From: Candidatus Hydrogenedentota bacterium
GTDB taxonomy: Bacteria > Hydrogenedentota > Hydrogenedentia > Hydrogenedentales > SLHB01
NCBI GenBank assembly: GCA_029552745.1
Contig: JAKPDK010000167.1
Span: 261,973 to 325,972, forward strand
Length of the DNA stretch: 64,000 bases
Reading direction: 5' to 3'
Under the pieces are notes generated by a model. The model saw nothing but the letters and a program-made list of their open reading frames with translations. It had not been told where the DNA came from and did no database searches. The stretch's first letter is position 1, and every line of letters begins with the position of its first letter. A program made the position numbers and the translations under genes. Below, piece by piece: positions 34,239 to 43,000 of this stretch.

Positions 34239-35489
34239 ATGGTTATGTTGTGCCGTATGACAAAAACTGTGTGGTTTGTTCTTTTGGTGTTTGCGTCGTG
34301 TGTGGTCGCTCACGGAGAGGGCGCTCGTACATCCGTTGGCGTTGGCGACGATGTTATTTCAGTCGTTGTGGTTAAAGGGACCCCCTATGAGATGGGCTAT
34401 GCGTTTGGGTCGCTGATGCGGGAAGAAGCTCGCGCCTTGCTGACACATTATCTCGAAGCAGCACGTACGTTGGGTGACCGTTACACCAACGAGACACTCG
34501 ATGCGGCATGGGAGTCCGTCAAACCCCACACGGATAAAAGGTTTGAGGAAGAAGTGCGAGGTCTCGCGGACGGCTGTGGTTTACCTTTTCAGGACATTAT
34601 TCGGGCACACATGGTGCCTGTGGTTTCGGATTATGCCTGCAGTGGGGTGGCTGCCTGGGGAGAAGCGACCGCTAACGGTCATTTGTACCAATTCCGCAAC
34701 TTGGATTTCACCACCAGGGCTGGATTACAGGACCATCCAGCCATTGTCGTTTACCTCCCGAACGAGGGAATACCTCATGCCAACATCACCTTTGCGGGAT
34801 ATGTCGGGTGTCATACGGGTATCAACGCGAAAGGTGTTGTGCTTGGCGAAAAAGGCGAGACACCCAAACGCGATTATCCTTTTGACTTAAACGGTACGCA
34901 TTTTAGCACGCTATATCGGACTATTCTCTACGACGCCGGAAGTCTTGACGATGCGCTGGACATCCTGAAAAAAACCAGACTTATTAAGAAATACTACTTT
35001 TATTTTGGCGATGGTCAGTCGAAAAAAGCCGCAAAAATAAAGGTCGAAGCCCCGTCAGCGCGAATTTGGTTTGATGACGATCCGGCGGATGAACTCCAAC
35101 CCAATGTTTTTAAAAACATCATTTACCATACTATGAACAATGAAGTCGCCTATCAGCAATTGAAAGAGAACTATGGCAAACATGACCACACCACCCTTAT
35201 CAAACTGTCCAAGGCAGTCGCTTCCAAGAACGGCAATCTCGTTAACGTCGTGTACGACGCCACCGCTTTGGAACTCTGGGTGGGATATGCTCAGGGCCAA
35301 GACGACGCGTCTACGCGCCCGTACGTGCCGGTAAAATTAAAAGACTATTTTAATTTTGATTTCGCCGCGGCCCAACAATCCGGCATGCCGACCGTGACAC
35401 ATACGCAAAAGAGTAATCCTATTGTGTGGGTGAGCATTGCTGTCATCATTGTGGCGGTCGCCATTGCCATCTGGGTTTGGAAACGATGA
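34239..35489 (+). CDS. Secreted C45-like Ntn-hydrolase
   Basis: A 416-residue exported hydrolase. The N-terminus is a signal sequence (TKTVWFVLLVFASCVVAHG). The body starts VVVKGTPYEMGYAFGSLMREEA, the opening motif of the C45 family (acyl-CoA:6-aminopenicillanate acyltransferase-like), and the predicted autocatalytic nucleophile is Cys134 in YACSGVAAWG, followed by GHLYQFRNLDFT. A C-terminal hydrophobic helix (IVWVSIAVIIVAVAIAIWVW) then a short basic end would anchor it in the membrane. I choose the ATG at 34239 because AGAGG is 9 bases before it; ATGs at 34215 and 34230 are alternatives. Its TGA overlaps the next gene as ATGA. The substrate is unknown; amide or N-acyl bonds are typical. Confidence 0.8.
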   Translation: MVMLCRMTKTVWFVLLVFASCVVAHGEGARTSVGVGDDVISVVVVKGTPYEMGYAFGSLMREEARALLTHYLEAARTLGDRYTNETLDAAWESVKPHTDKRFEEEVRGLADGCGLPFQDIIRAHMVPVVSDYACSGVAAWGEATANGHLYQFRNLDFTTRAGLQDHPAIVVYLPNEGIPHANITFAGYVGCHTGINAKGVVLGEKGETPKRDYPFDLNGTHFSTLYRTILYDAGSLDDALDILKKTRLIKKYYFYFGDGQSKKAAKIKVEAPSARIWFDDDPADELQPNVFKNIIYHTMNNEVAYQQLKENYGKHDHTTLIKLSKAVASKNGNLVNVVYDATALELWVGYAQGQDDASTRPYVPVKLKDYFNFDFAAAQQSGMPTVTHTQKSNPIVWVSIAVIIVAVAIAIWVWKR

Positions 35490-36181
35490 AGAAAAGGTTT
35501 GCCGGTATTCTTCTATTTGCTGTTTCTGTGCTAGTGGCGCCCGTGTTTCCTCCGGCACGGCAACAAGGCGAAAAGCCCAAGCCGGCGCCGAATACTAAAG
35601 AAGCATTGGAACAAATCGCTAAGGTTGGCGTAGAGACAGTACTTTCTTTTTTGCTTGACACCCAGACTACCGTAAGCGCCGTACGACTAGATCTCGAAAA
35701 TCAACGATTGGAAATTCAGGGACTAGCCATTGCCAATCCAAAAGGGTTTAATACCGAAAATGCGGCGTTTTCTGCCGAGCGTGTCCTTGTGGAAGCCGAC
35801 CCTTTGGTCTTATTCTCACCGACGGCTACCGTTCGACTCATCGAAGTGGAGGGTGCGGCTGTGCACGCCGAATCGCAGCTGGGCAGGGGGTTTAATCTCA
35901 AGAAACTTTTGGACAACGTAAACCGGTTCAAGGGACCACGCCCAAGGGATGAAAAAAGGTGGGTGCTTGAGAAAGGCTTGTTGAAAGGTTGTATCTTTCG
36001 GTTTTCTTCAGATATTCCCAATAGGAAACTGGAGTATCCGCTTGATACGTTAGAGTTTTCCATGAAAGGTCCCCACGGGGAAGGTGTGACAGCAGACAAG
36101 ATTGTGGCCGAAGTTCTGACGAAATTGATCGACGAATTTCAGAAGGGCAATCGGGACACGTTAGGGGACGCGCTGCGCTAA
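35486..36181 (+). CDS. Exported AsmA-like protein, function unknown
   Basis: A 231-residue protein with a signal peptide (RFAGILLFAVSVLVAPVFP). The mature part has the beta pattern of AsmA-like proteins: VSAVRLDLENQRLEIQGLAIANPKGF, AAFSAERVLVEADP, VRLIEVEGAAVHAE. AsmA-type proteins act in the cell envelope, some in lipid transport, but this short form is uncharacterised. The ATG at 35486 overlaps the stop of the C45 gene, so the two are coupled; an in-frame extension to 35426 lies inside that gene and is unlikely. It is followed by the ceramidase fusion 64 bases later. Confidence 0.65.
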   Translation: MKKRFAGILLFAVSVLVAPVFPPARQQGEKPKPAPNTKEALEQIAKVGVETVLSFLLDTQTTVSAVRLDLENQRLEIQGLAIANPKGFNTENAAFSAERVLVEADPLVLFSPTATVRLIEVEGAAVHAESQLGRGFNLKKLLDNVNRFKGPRPRDEKRWVLEKGLLKGCIFRFSSDIPNRKLEYPLDTLEFSMKGPHGEGVTADKIVAEVLTKLIDEFQKGNRDTLGDALR

Positions 36182-36245
36182 ATACTGGGCGGGTAAATGT
36201 TCTGAGGAAACGGCGTCTGGCAAGGCCATGGGGTGATCTGCGATA

Positions 36246-38693
36246 ATGGCTACTTCCAAATCTAGAGAACTGACCGAAATGCTACGTTTTTTTGTTTCTA
36301 TGCGGCTTTTTCTGAAGAATTACCCGCTATTATTGTCGGTACTATTTTTCTCTTTTGTTGTTCTTATCGGCGCATCCGCAACCGCCTATGAAGCCGGCGC
36401 ATCGAAAGTGGATATCACGCCGCCTTTGGGTGTGCCCCTCAATGGTTATTTGGACCGCTGGGGCCGGGGCGCGTTACAAATACACGACCCGATTTGGGCA
36501 CGGTGTCTTTACATTAACGACGGCTCCACAGGTGTTTTCTGGGTTGTTACTGACCTCTGTGTGATCAATCGGGAATTGCGCGAACGCGTCTTGGAACTTC
36601 TCCCCGAAGAGCTAAAATCCATGCCGGTTATTCTATCCGCTACCCATAATCATAGTGGACAGGGCGGCATGATAAAACATATTCTGTTTCGGACCGTCTC
36701 CGGACGTTATATGCCCGAAGTGCTGGAACAAACCGCCAGTGGTATTGTTCAAGCTATCCAAAACGCTTATGCTGCGCGGAAAAGAGCCGTCATTGGGTAC
36801 ACCACGTTCGTTCAGACAGACCTTTCCACCAACCGAAGATTTGCCAATGGTCCTATGGATACACAGGTGGGGGTGATCCGCGTGGAAGACCCTGATGGCG
36901 TCCCCATTGCGATCTTGGCAAATTTCGCAGCTCATCCCACGTCCATCGGAGGAGATGATTTATTCACGATTTCTGCGGACTACCCCGGTTTTTATTACAC
37001 GGAATTAGAGCAGTTGGCGGGGAATTCGTGTGTGGCGATGTTTACAAACGGGGCCGAAGGCAATCAAACCTGTACAAATCCTACCAACGCCTTGAGCTGG
37101 GAGCGTACGGCAGCGGTGGGAAAGATACTCGCGCAGCGCGTATTCGAAGCCGCAAAAGGGATAACGTGTAAGGAAATGCCCCTGCGGTACGCCGTTTCAG
37201 AGCCGCAGTTACCGCCAGTTATCGCCGAAGCCTTTTTCCCAAAGCAGACATCTCTTCAAGTGCTCGAAATCGGCGATCTTGTTCTGACATTTTTTCCAGG
37301 CGAACCTTGCGTGGAAATAGGTTTGGAGATGCGACGTCAAGCTCTCCAGCGAGGGTATGCCGCCCAGTTTACGGTTGGGGTCTCCAACGACTACCTCTTG
37401 TATTTCGTGCCACGTTCCTTATACCCAAAGATGATTTACGAAAGCGGCATGAACTTCTACGGTCCTGGTATTGAAGACTGGTTCTATAGGGAATTCGGTA
37501 ACCTATTCAGTCGAGGCGTTTCCGCTCCCGTCTCCGGGGAATTCATTCCTCCACCAAAGGAAACCCTTGACGGGGGGACCTATGTCGCATTTGCCGGCAC
37601 TCCTCACGAAATCGGGAGGCAACGAGGCTCCGTATTTCAAGAAGAGATCCAACGCGCTTATCAAGAACTTGTTGTTCAGCCGTGCGCCGACGGGCGCCTG
37701 ATCCCGGACACGGGTCTGTGGCGTTTAGCGCCACCTTTTCTCGATCTTACCCCTTCTGCTTTGATTCGTCTCGCCATTGGCGTGAGACCTTTGCTTGAAA
37801 ACATTTCCCCTGAGACCTTTGCCGAACTCGAAGCTACCGCCGAAGCTTGCCACCTCCCGTTCGACGCGGTGTGGCTGCTTCAATGTTTGCCCCAACTCAC
37901 CAACGCCGGTTATAAGGAAGAGTTATATCGCTCTCCCTTCTGCACTTTGTTTGCGGTGACCGGCGAAAAAGCAGGGGCGGATGGTATCTTGGTCGGTAGA
38001 ACGTTCGATGCCGGTAATGCGCACCCGTTGACAATAAACACAGTTGCACCCCAAAGCGGGCGTACCTTCATGATCATTTCCTATCCGTGGTCGTTAGGTG
38101 GTTTTTCGGGGATGAACAACGCCGGCGTGGTCGTAAGTGTGGAAAGCGCGCCGGAGCTTGGACGTCCTGCGCTCGAGGATCCCCCCGTCGAGTTGATCGT
38201 CAGAGAACTCCTGGAACGTGCTGGGACATTGGACGAAGCCGCAAGCCTCTTATTGGAAAAGACTAATATTCACGGATATCGCTTCTTGCTTGCCGCTCCA
38301 CCCCACAGTGGAAACAACAAAGTCACAACTCCTGCAAAAGACACGGCACGAATCGTATCTTGCGGTTTGGTACCCGAAATACGCTTGCCCCAAGATGGGA
38401 TCCTATTGGGCGGCGACACAAACCCGGAAACTCAAGACTTAGAAACACGTTCGCGGTACCAGCGCACCGAAGTCTTACTCAAAAACGAGCGCATTGTGTC
38501 GCCGGAGGAGATACGCGCAATCTTGCTGGATGACGAAGGTCCTCCTGAAGGGCGTGCCCGCATCTGCAACTCAGATACGCGCTATGTCCTTGTATTCGAG
38601 CCGAAGGCATTACGTGTTTCCGTTTCCTTGCGACGCGACCAAGGAACGATGAGCGACTACAAAACCTTCACTCTGGAGAAGGGGAAACCATGA
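36246..38693 (+). CDS. Ceramidase-like domain fused to C45 Ntn-hydrolase domain
   Basis: An 815-residue exported protein with two hydrolase modules. A hydrophobic segment at about residues 27-46 is the export signal. Residues about 50-430 match the neutral/alkaline ceramidase N-terminal fold: AGASKVDITPPLGVPLNGYLDR, SATHNHSG (His134, His136), NFAAHPTSIGG and TNGAEGNQT, with His residues that bind zinc in the family. Residues about 440-800 form a C45-type domain: VAFAGTPHEIGRQRG, nucleophile Cys566 in SPFCTLFAVTGE, VGRTFDAG and FSGMNNAGVVVSVESAP. Both modules cleave amide bonds. The order suggests two steps on one lipid or peptide substrate. The stop overlaps the next start as ATGA. I have not seen this pairing described. 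Confidence 0.82.
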   Translation: MATSKSRELTEMLRFFVSMRLFLKNYPLLLSVLFFSFVVLIGASATAYEAGASKVDITPPLGVPLNGYLDRWGRGALQIHDPIWARCLYINDGSTGVFWVVTDLCVINRELRERVLELLPEELKSMPVILSATHNHSGQGGMIKHILFRTVSGRYMPEVLEQTASGIVQAIQNAYAARKRAVIGYTTFVQTDLSTNRRFANGPMDTQVGVIRVEDPDGVPIAILANFAAHPTSIGGDDLFTISADYPGFYYTELEQLAGNSCVAMFTNGAEGNQTCTNPTNALSWERTAAVGKILAQRVFEAAKGITCKEMPLRYAVSEPQLPPVIAEAFFPKQTSLQVLEIGDLVLTFFPGEPCVEIGLEMRRQALQRGYAAQFTVGVSNDYLLYFVPRSLYPKMIYESGMNFYGPGIEDWFYREFGNLFSRGVSAPVSGEFIPPPKETLDGGTYVAFAGTPHEIGRQRGSVFQEEIQRAYQELVVQPCADGRLIPDTGLWRLAPPFLDLTPSALIRLAIGVRPLLENISPETFAELEATAEACHLPFDAVWLLQCLPQLTNAGYKEELYRSPFCTLFAVTGEKAGADGILVGRTFDAGNAHPLTINTVAPQSGRTFMIISYPWSLGGFSGMNNAGVVVSVESAPELGRPALEDPPVELIVRELLERAGTLDEAASLLLEKTNIHGYRFLLAAPPHSGNNKVTTPAKDTARIVSCGLVPEIRLPQDGILLGGDTNPETQDLETRSRYQRTEVLLKNERIVSPEEIRAILLDDEGPPEGRARICNSDTRYVLVFEPKALRVSVSLRRDQGTMSDYKTFTLEKGKP

Positions 38694-40300
38694 GCGAAGT
38701 GCTTCGAACGTTCGAGCCGGGTCCTGGTGTTCAAAAACGCCGCTATTCCGGTTCACGTGCTAAGACGAGACGGCGCGTCTGGCGCAGCGTGGTTTGGTTT
38801 GTGATATTGGCTACGGGCGCTTTCTTCTGGTTCACGCGTGATTCTGTTCCTCTTGCCACATTTGTGCCAAAAGATATCGCCTACCAGATTGTCTTCCCAA
38901 GACCATTCGCCGAGACTGGTGTGATGAGCGATTCGCCTGTCTGGTCGTTATTGCCCGAAAAATGGAGTTTTCCGGCACAAGTTAAGGCTCTTGGGGACCA
39001 TGCTGATATGCCCGACTGGCTGGCGCAGAATCTGACGGGAAGCCTGTGTCACATCTCAGGCAACGATATGACCCATTTCTCCGACGCGATCGTGATCTGT
39101 CAAATGACACGTGTCGGAAAACTTGTTGAAGGGGCACACTGGTTTTTCCCAAAGGTCATTGCGAACGACGTCGCCGGTGGGCTCCGCTTGCGCGACGTAC
39201 TCAACGGTACCCTGTATTACACCGTACGTGGCCGTCTCCTCATCATGAGCATGTCACGTGACGCCCTTATCCGTCGCCTGGTGCTTCAGCCTGCGGAACG
39301 TATCTCAGAAGAACAAATCAATGAATTGCTCAAAGATCCAGGCTCTTCCAGTCTAAGAGGGTTGATGACTCCGCGAGCCGCCGACACCTTTAGCACAATC
39401 GTGGACTGGGCAGGATTCGCAGGAGTGGCAGGCGAGTACGGAGCGCATCTCAAGTTTCGAGTTACTTTAGCGCCTCCGACATATGAGCGTTTCGCGGAAC
39501 TACTCGAAGGGGCTTCTCCGGCACCCTTGATGCTCCCGCCGGAAGCGATTCTTGAGGTCTCGGCAAACTTTAACAAGCCTCTTGGCACCGTTTTGCAAAC
39601 TATACAGAAGTTGTGGACACATGAAACCGCCGGTGATATGGGCGCTCCCGAAAATCCGAATGGACTACCTGATATTACCAAACAATTGGAACCTTTTTTG
39701 CAGATGCTCGGTCCCGGATTTCGCATTGGGTGGTACGGAATCGACCCCAACGAAATGTTCCCCGTGCCGGAAATCGCCGGTTATTTCGACGGCGACCCGA
39801 CTGCTTTGGAAGGGTTATTCCAAATAATTCCGCCCTTACCGCCTAATGCCCATCCATGGGACCCTATTCTGCAATACGACAAGGACACGCGCCGCGCAAA
39901 ACTCCCGTTAATTGGTGGACCCAGCATTGAACCCACTTTTGTCATACACGGCAATGGACTGCTTGCCTCCACCAGCGCTCCGCTGGCGGACAAGCTCCTC
40001 GCTTTACCAGCGTCACAAAACGAATCCCCAAAAAGCGGCAACCTATTTATCCGGTTCAGGCCGAAGGCTTGTTACCATACACTGGTGCCTGTCGGAGAAC
40101 TTCTCGCTGAACAAGGGCTGTTGAAAAACGCCACGAAAGAATCGTTCCGAGATATCGCCGAAAAATGGAAAAAGAAAACGGATCCCGTCGAAGAAATTGT
40201 TCTGGTGCTTCAAGTCGATGGAACTACAATTACAGGCGACCTGACCGCCACGTTCGTACAGACATCCAGTAAACAGGAATCGGAAACAACGGGAACATAA
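38690..40300 (+). CDS. Membrane-anchored protein of unknown function
   Basis: A 536-residue protein with a basic cytoplasmic N-terminus (about 30 residues), one transmembrane helix (SVVWFVILATGAFFWF) and a large periplasmic part of mixed alpha/beta character. Motifs such as LRDVLNGTLYYTVRGRLLIMSMSRDALIRRLV and GDPTALEGLFQIIP recall DUF3352-like proteins, but I cannot make a firm match. It is coupled by a four-base overlap to the ceramidase fusion gene, so it probably belongs to the same envelope process. No catalytic motif was seen. Confidence 0.6.
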   Translation: MSEVLRTFEPGPGVQKRRYSGSRAKTRRRVWRSVVWFVILATGAFFWFTRDSVPLATFVPKDIAYQIVFPRPFAETGVMSDSPVWSLLPEKWSFPAQVKALGDHADMPDWLAQNLTGSLCHISGNDMTHFSDAIVICQMTRVGKLVEGAHWFFPKVIANDVAGGLRLRDVLNGTLYYTVRGRLLIMSMSRDALIRRLVLQPAERISEEQINELLKDPGSSSLRGLMTPRAADTFSTIVDWAGFAGVAGEYGAHLKFRVTLAPPTYERFAELLEGASPAPLMLPPEAILEVSANFNKPLGTVLQTIQKLWTHETAGDMGAPENPNGLPDITKQLEPFLQMLGPGFRIGWYGIDPNEMFPVPEIAGYFDGDPTALEGLFQIIPPLPPNAHPWDPILQYDKDTRRAKLPLIGGPSIEPTFVIHGNGLLASTSAPLADKLLALPASQNESPKSGNLFIRFRPKACYHTLVPVGELLAEQGLLKNATKESFRDIAEKWKKKTDPVEEIVLVLQVDGTTITGDLTATFVQTSSKQESETTGT

Positions 40301-40341
40301 AACCAAGATGTACTATCTGATCGATACAAATGGTGGGTGGC

Positions 40342-41157
40342 ATGACCAATGAAGAAGCAAAAGTAAACCAGCAAACCGATGGGACTTCGGACGGTTTTAT
40401 TCTTGATGAAGCCACCGACGAAGTCCTTCGATTGCATCTGGATAAATTCCAGGGTCCTCTGGAAGTGTTGCTGTATCTCATCAAAGCACAAGAAATAGAT
40501 ATCTTTGATATCCCGATCGTAAAAATCACCGAGCAATACCTCAAATTCCTGGAACTGATGCGGGAAGAAAACCTGGACGTAACCGCGGAGTTCTTGGTTA
40601 TGGCTGCGACCCTCTTGGACATTAAATCTCGCATGCTGTTGCCCGAAGAACCTTTGGCCGAAGAAGAGGAGGGCATTGAAGAGGAAGACCCCCGCCTCGA
40701 ACTGGTAGAGAAACTCCTGGAATACCGCAAATATCGGGACATTGCTTCCCTTCTGGAAACCCTGGAAAAGGCACGGGAGGATTGGTTCGCCCGCACCGCA
40801 ACGGTTGAGCTGCCACCGGAAGAACAAGACCAACAAGAATTACTCGAAGTGACACTGTACGACCTGTTGGAAGCCTTCCGGGGCGTCTTGCGCTTTTTTT
40901 CCGACGATCTTTTCCATACGGTCGCGGCAGAAACCGCATCCGTAGATGAAAAAATTGAGTACATCCAAGAGCGCCTCGCGCGAGAACCGAGCATCGCGTG
41001 TACCGAACTCTTCCAATCCTGCCAAAACCGTGTCGAATTAGTATGCTGTTTCCTTGCAATTTTGGAGCTCTGTCGCATGGGGAAAATCAAAGTCCATCAG
41101 AGCAAAACCTTCGGTGAAATTAGACTTTTTGCAGCCGCCGAGGGAGTGCCTGCGTGA
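40342..41157 (+). CDS. scpA: Segregation and condensation protein ScpA
   Basis: The kleisin subunit of the SMC-ScpAB complex that compacts and segregates the chromosome. The family start LHLDKFQGPLEVLLYLIKAQEIDIFDIPIVKI is present near residue 32, followed by TAEFLVMAATLLDIKSRMLLP, an acidic stretch, and a C-terminal winged helix (VCCFLAILELCRMGKIKVHQSKTFGEIRL). The protein has about 271 residues, a normal length. ATGs at 40330 and 40342 are possible starts; the second has GGTGG 5 bases upstream. Its stop overlaps the next gene as GTGA. No scpB is in the window. Confidence 0.93.
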   Translation: MTNEEAKVNQQTDGTSDGFILDEATDEVLRLHLDKFQGPLEVLLYLIKAQEIDIFDIPIVKITEQYLKFLELMREENLDVTAEFLVMAATLLDIKSRMLLPEEPLAEEEEGIEEEDPRLELVEKLLEYRKYRDIASLLETLEKAREDWFARTATVELPPEEQDQQELLEVTLYDLLEAFRGVLRFFSDDLFHTVAAETASVDEKIEYIQERLAREPSIACTELFQSCQNRVELVCCFLAILELCRMGKIKVHQSKTFGEIRLFAAAEGVPA

Positions 41158-41531
41158 TCCTTCGTCTTTTCCGTCGACTTTCCTTGGGGGAACGCGGAGA
41201 ACGATTTGCTGCCCGCCAACTTCGCCGTTGGGGTTTTCGGATACTCCATCGCAATGCCCGGTTAGGCAACTACGAAATCGACATCATTGCCCGCGAGGGG
41301 AACGTCGTGGCTTTCGTCGAAGTGAAAACACGCCGGAGTACGGAAGTAGCTACCCCTGAGCAAAATGTCACGTACACAAAACGACGCCACCTTCGTATCG
41401 CGGCACGTCGTTACATCGCCCGTTATGGCGAACCGAATACCTATTACCGTTTTGACGTCGTCTCCGTCGTCATGCCTGAACACGGCAAACCACAAGCAAC
41501 CCTCATCCGCGACGCCTTCCCGGAAAGATGA
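41154..41531 (+). CDS. YraN-family (UPF0102) endonuclease-like protein
   Basis: A 125-residue protein of the UPF0102/YraN family. It has the family order GERGERFAARQLRRWGFRILHRNAR, NYEIDIIAREGNVVAFVEVKTRRS, in which Glu, Asp and the ExK pair form a Holliday-junction-resolvase-like nuclease site. The start is GTG at 41154, overlapping scpA by four bases, and the length is typical. The cellular role of YraN proteins is not settled; DNA repair or uptake has been suggested for the fold. It is the last gene of this short operon. Confidence 0.92.
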   Translation: MILRLFRRLSLGERGERFAARQLRRWGFRILHRNARLGNYEIDIIAREGNVVAFVEVKTRRSTEVATPEQNVTYTKRRHLRIAARRYIARYGEPNTYYRFDVVSVVMPEHGKPQATLIRDAFPER

Positions 41532-41580
41532 GGTGGTCTTGATGCTTTTCGAGCCGTGAGCATGATGTAAAAAAAATATC

Positions 41581-41609
41581 TTGACAAGAGGTTTGTTTCA
41601 TAGTATGAT
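41581..41609 (+). promoter_or_regulatory. Sigma-70 promoter of the LacI-type regulator gene
   Basis: A perfect -35 TTGACA (41581-41586), a 17-base spacer and -10 TATGAT (41604-41609). It is the best promoter match in the window and is followed at once by an operator palindrome. Confidence 0.78.
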
Positions 41610-41627
41610 TGCTTTATCGATTAAGCA
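41610..41627. promoter_or_regulatory. LacI-family operator 1 (autoregulatory)
   Basis: TGCTTTATCGATTAAGCA is an 18-base near-palindrome with the central CG typical of LacI-family sites. It begins directly after the -10 hexamer of the regulator promoter, so binding would repress the regulator gene. It shares the outer TGCTT and AGCA arms, length and centre with the site at 42722. Confidence 0.7.
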
Positions 41628-41672
41628 TAGCCGCTGAGGTTAAATTAACTATTGCCGGGGTCAGACAAGAGA

Positions 41673-42695
41673 ATGCCTAACCGGGTGACACTGGATAGAA
41701 TCGCTAAACTGGCTGGGGTCTCCAAAGCCGCGGTTTCTTACGTCCTGAGCGGTCGGGAGCGCGAGTACCGCATTGCGGAGGAGACCGCAAAGCGCATTCG
41801 GGAGATCGCTGCAGAAATGGAATATATCCCGAATCGTGCCGCGGCGCTGCTCCGAAAAGGGCGGCATCATCTGATTGCGCTGATTGCTCCCCATGTGGCG
41901 GATTTCTATGCGGGGCTCGTATCGGCTATTGAGGCGGAGGCAGAGCAGCGCGATTACCAGATGCTTTTGGGGAGTACGTTCGACAATATTGAGCGCGAAC
42001 GGACTTATCTTACGGCTCTGATTGCTCGTCGGGTGGAGGGCGTTATTATATTGCCGGTGGATATCCATCAACCTCACCTAGACATTTTAACGAAGCGGCG
42101 TATCCCCACGGTGTTTTTCCGACGTCGCGCCGATTCGGAAGCGCGGCATATGTTTATGACCTTTGACGACTTTGAGGTGGGACGTCTTGCGGTAAAGCAT
42201 CTGGTTTCTCGGGGGTGTCGCAGGCTGTTATTCGTTTCAGCGCCTGCTTTTATGGATTACGATTATCTGCGCATCATCCATCAAGCCCGTTTTTCCGGTT
42301 ATGCGGAGGCGCTTCAGGGGTGTGGGTATCCTTCTTTCGAAAAAGCATTTTTGCTCAACTTCGAAAATCATGCCGTGTGCGGGGAATTGATTCAGATTAT
42401 CTCCAGCAAGGAAATTGACGGTTTGGTATGTCTTTCTGACGAGGTTGCGGCTCAAACGTTACAGGTGCTGCGCCGTGCGAATATTGCCGTACCGGGACAA
42501 GTCCGCGTCGTGGGATGCGACGATTCGCTCATTGCCCGTTATACCAGTCCACCGCTGACGTCTCTGAGACTGCCCAAGGGGGAACTGGGTAAGGCGATGG
42601 TGGACTCGTTGTTTCAGATGATTGACGAGGAAAAGCAGGAAAGCGGCGAGAAACTTTTTTCTCCATGTTTGGTGGAACGGGAGTCGACCGCGTAG
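41673..42695 (+). CDS. LacI-family transcriptional regulator
   Basis: A 340-residue repressor. The helix-turn-helix VTLDRIAKLAGVSKAAVSYVLSG is at the N-terminus, followed by the hinge helix IPNRAAALLRKG and a periplasmic-binding-like effector domain (LIALIAPHVADFYAGLVSAIEAEAEQRDYQMLLG, VVGCDDSLIARYTSPPLTSLRLP). The ATG at 41673 is preferred; a TTG 21 bases upstream is in frame. The effector is most likely a sugar or derivative. It controls, by operator placement, itself and the downstream pseudopilin and transport genes. The gene is transcribed in the same direction as its likely targets. Confidence 0.93.
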   Translation: MPNRVTLDRIAKLAGVSKAAVSYVLSGREREYRIAEETAKRIREIAAEMEYIPNRAAALLRKGRHHLIALIAPHVADFYAGLVSAIEAEAEQRDYQMLLGSTFDNIERERTYLTALIARRVEGVIILPVDIHQPHLDILTKRRIPTVFFRRRADSEARHMFMTFDDFEVGRLAVKHLVSRGCRRLLFVSAPAFMDYDYLRIIHQARFSGYAEALQGCGYPSFEKAFLLNFENHAVCGELIQIISSKEIDGLVCLSDEVAAQTLQVLRRANIAVPGQVRVVGCDDSLIARYTSPPLTSLRLPKGELGKAMVDSLFQMIDEEKQESGEKLFSPCLVERESTA

Positions 42696-43000
42696 TGGGT
42701 ATTTCTAGTTTTTTACATTTTTGCTTAAACGGTTTAGCAAAAATGAATGGATGGCAAAGGCAGTTTAAAAAGGAAACGGAATAAGAAGAAAGGAGGTGGT
42801 CTTGGCAGGACAGGTAATTTTGCTGTACATGCGACAAGGAGACCGGACGGGCATCGTGCTTTTCCGGAAAGTGTGTGCACGACGGCGATGCACACGGCTT
42901 TTGTCCATGAAAACAGGAGCGTCTTCGCCGAGCCATTGAAGTGTGACTGAGTTGTGAATTTACGAAGCTAGTTTATTTTACCGATTAGGAGGAAAGAAAC
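42696..43000. other. Spacer between regulator and pseudopilin genes
   Basis: 305 bases with the second operator at 42722-42739. The rest contains a purine-rich stretch (AGAAGAAAGGAGGTGG at 42784-42799), which looks like a ribosome site but is followed by no supportable gene, and the Shine-Dalgarno AGGAGG of the next gene near 42987. Confidence 0.55.
42722..42739. promoter_or_regulatory. LacI-family operator 2
   Basis: TGCTTAAACGGTTTAGCA is an 18-base palindrome with central CG, flanked by runs of T and A. It matches the arms and size of operator 1 and resembles the general LacI-family consensus around AAACG-TTT. It lies between the regulator gene and the pseudopilin gene, as expected for control of the downstream operon. 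Confidence 0.72.

Noticed and set aside
40230-41090. Long minus-strand frame over scpA
   Set aside because: Serine- and arginine-rich composition with no motifs; scpA on the other strand is certain.
42747-42950. Small frame of 67 codons between the regulator and the pseudopilin gene
   Set aside because: The good Shine-Dalgarno-like AGGAGG lies inside, not before, the frame, and the product is low-complexity and basic.
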